Assembly (NCBI GenBank): GCA_003483885.1
Contig: DMXI01000576.1
Location: 1-32,719, forward strand
Length of the DNA: 32,719 nt
Direction: 5' to 3'
Source: Microscillaceae bacterium
GTDB taxonomy: Bacteria; Bacteroidota; Bacteroidia; Cytophagales; Microscillaceae
The notes below the pieces were generated by a model that searched no databases, was not told the DNA's origin, and saw only the letters and a program-made list of their open reading frames with translations. Positions 31,749 through 32,719 of the stretch are shown in pieces (the first letter of the stretch is position 1; each line of letters starts with the position of its first letter). Position numbers and translations under genes: made by a program.

Positions 31749-32719
31749 ACCCATCAAAATCGTATCTCTGGGCAAATATTTGCCACAAGCGGTGTCTTCT
31801 GAAGAGTTGGAAACAAAGTATGGCTTGCCAAAAGGTTGGGCGATGAAGTATTCGGGGGTGGAAAACCGACATATGGTGACCACTGAATACAATGGGTTGA
31901 TGGGAGCCAAAGCTGCCCAACAGGCTTTGGAAAAGGCTCAGCTCACTTTGGCCGATATTGATATGGTCATTTCGGGCAACGGCACGTATGACTATCCCAT
32001 TCCCAATCAGGCCAGTATTATCAAAGCCATTTTAGATGAAAAAAATCAGTACCCAGTACCTGCCATAGATATAGACAGTACTTGCCTTAGTTTTGTAACT
32101 GCATTGGACCTGGCAGCTCACTTGCTGGATGGCCACGTCTATAAAAATATTTTGATTATAAGTACTGAAATTGCCTCTAAAGGTCTCAACCCAGCTAATT
32201 GGGAAACCCTGACTTTGTTTGGCGATGGTGCTGCTGCGGCCATAGTAAGTTACGACGAAAACTCAAGCTCATGCTACTTTAAAGGACAACAGTTTACTTA
32301 TTCGGAAGGCACTCATTTGACCATTATAGAGGGGGGTGGTAATAAAAACTTTTTCAAAGATCATCCTTACGATCCAGAATTACACTCTTTCAAAATGCAG
32401 GGAAAACAACTATTGAGGCTTACCAAACAAAAGTTACCTGAATTTATTAAGCAATTCTTTGCCGATACCGCCTATGATTTGTTTACTGTAGATGCCATTG
32501 TGCCCCATCAGGCTTCTAAACTAGGGCTGTCTCTTTTTACCAAACGATATAAACTAAAACCTGGGGTGGTAAAAGAAACCTTGCATAAATATGGGAATTG
32601 CATTGCTGCCTCCATTCCACTTACCTTATTAGATGCTATAGACGCAGGCACCATCCAACGCGGAGACGTTTGCTTTCTGGCAGGTACTTCAGCAGGGTTT
32701 TCTATGGGTGGGGTTTTGA
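31735..32719 (+). CDS. 3-oxoacyl-ACP synthase III family (FabH/OleA-like), runs off right edge
   Basis: At least 328 residues, open to the window edge; the last visible codons read SAGFSMGGVL, so only a few residues are likely missing (family members end shortly after a similar G-x-G-x-S-x-G motif). The catalytic triad is complete: Cys117 in DIDSTCLSF, His258 in VPHQAS and Asn288 in KYGNCIAAS. The substrate-channel Arg-containing GVENRHMV (41-48) matches the FabH/OleA family. It condenses acyl-CoA or acyl-ACP thioesters, either as an initiating synthase or, as in OleA, in head-to-head condensation. It starts inside the previous gene (14-bp overlap). With the OleD-like reductase at the operon start it suggests a dedicated condensation pathway rather than housekeeping fatty-acid synthesis. 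Confidence 0.9.
   Translation, partial: MRKTKPIKIVSLGKYLPQAVSSEELETKYGLPKGWAMKYSGVENRHMVTTEYNGLMGAKAAQQALEKAQLTLADIDMVISGNGTYDYPIPNQASIIKAILDEKNQYPVPAIDIDSTCLSFVTALDLAAHLLDGHVYKNILIISTEIASKGLNPANWETLTLFGDGAAAAIVSYDENSSSCYFKGQQFTYSEGTHLTIIEGGGNKNFFKDHPYDPELHSFKMQGKQLLRLTKQKLPEFIKQFFADTAYDLFTVDAIVPHQASKLGLSLFTKRYKLKPGVVKETLHKYGNCIAASIPLTLLDAIDAGTIQRGDVCFLAGTSAGFSMGGVL

Overview
The window looks like a chromosomal segment of a marine-type Bacteroidota, probably the Cytophagales (a Microscilla-like gene style). Support: AT-rich intergenic DNA, mostly weak Shine-Dalgarno sites, several upstream boxes matching the Bacteroidota -7 consensus TAnnTTTG, lipoproteins with short N-terminal lipoboxes, a seven-helix membrane AraC-type regulator, a YfiR-like histidine kinase and an alginate-export-type outer-membrane barrel. 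I see no rRNA, tRNA, CRISPR array, transposase or phage gene.

Layout. (1) 192-10172, minus strand: an unrecognised 258-residue protein and a 3024-residue modular protein (four N-terminal repeats, a beta-helix, seven FN3-like modules, beta modules interrupted by an acidic linker, a helical-repeat tail) with no Sec signal. (2) 10766-11104: a small unknown gene ending at a strong terminator. (3) 11199-15766, minus strand: two tandem membrane histidine kinases with different sensors but the same unusual C-terminal extension; an AraC-type membrane regulator diverges from them, followed by a lipoprotein with an HExxH motif. (4) 18776-23165: an SDR reductase, a Crp/Fnr-like regulator, then a close-packed set of an FMN reductase (apparently frameshifted near its end), a small membrane protein and an outer-membrane barrel. 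(5) 23248-28218: a Bax-inhibitor-1 protein, a lipoprotein esterase, a small unknown gene and a large penicillin/AHL-acylase-type lipoprotein. (6) 28630 to the right edge: a tightly overlapping plus-strand operon of OleD-like reductase, metallo-beta-lactamase-fold hydrolase, F390-synthetase-related adenylate-forming enzyme and ketoacyl synthase III. Its gene content suggests a fatty-acyl condensation pathway. The last gene runs off the edge, probably only a few codons short.

The intergenic DNA is notable. Two long imperfect palindromes (18204-18411 and 20470-20639) start exactly at stop codons and centre on a TAGC/GCTA hairpin. A third, 104-bp palindromic element (28364-28467) is bracketed by 7-bp direct repeats, as expected of a MITE-like insertion. 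An apparently orphan hairpin plus T-tract lies at 18490-18571.

All functional calls come from motif reading and remembered family features. No database search was run.
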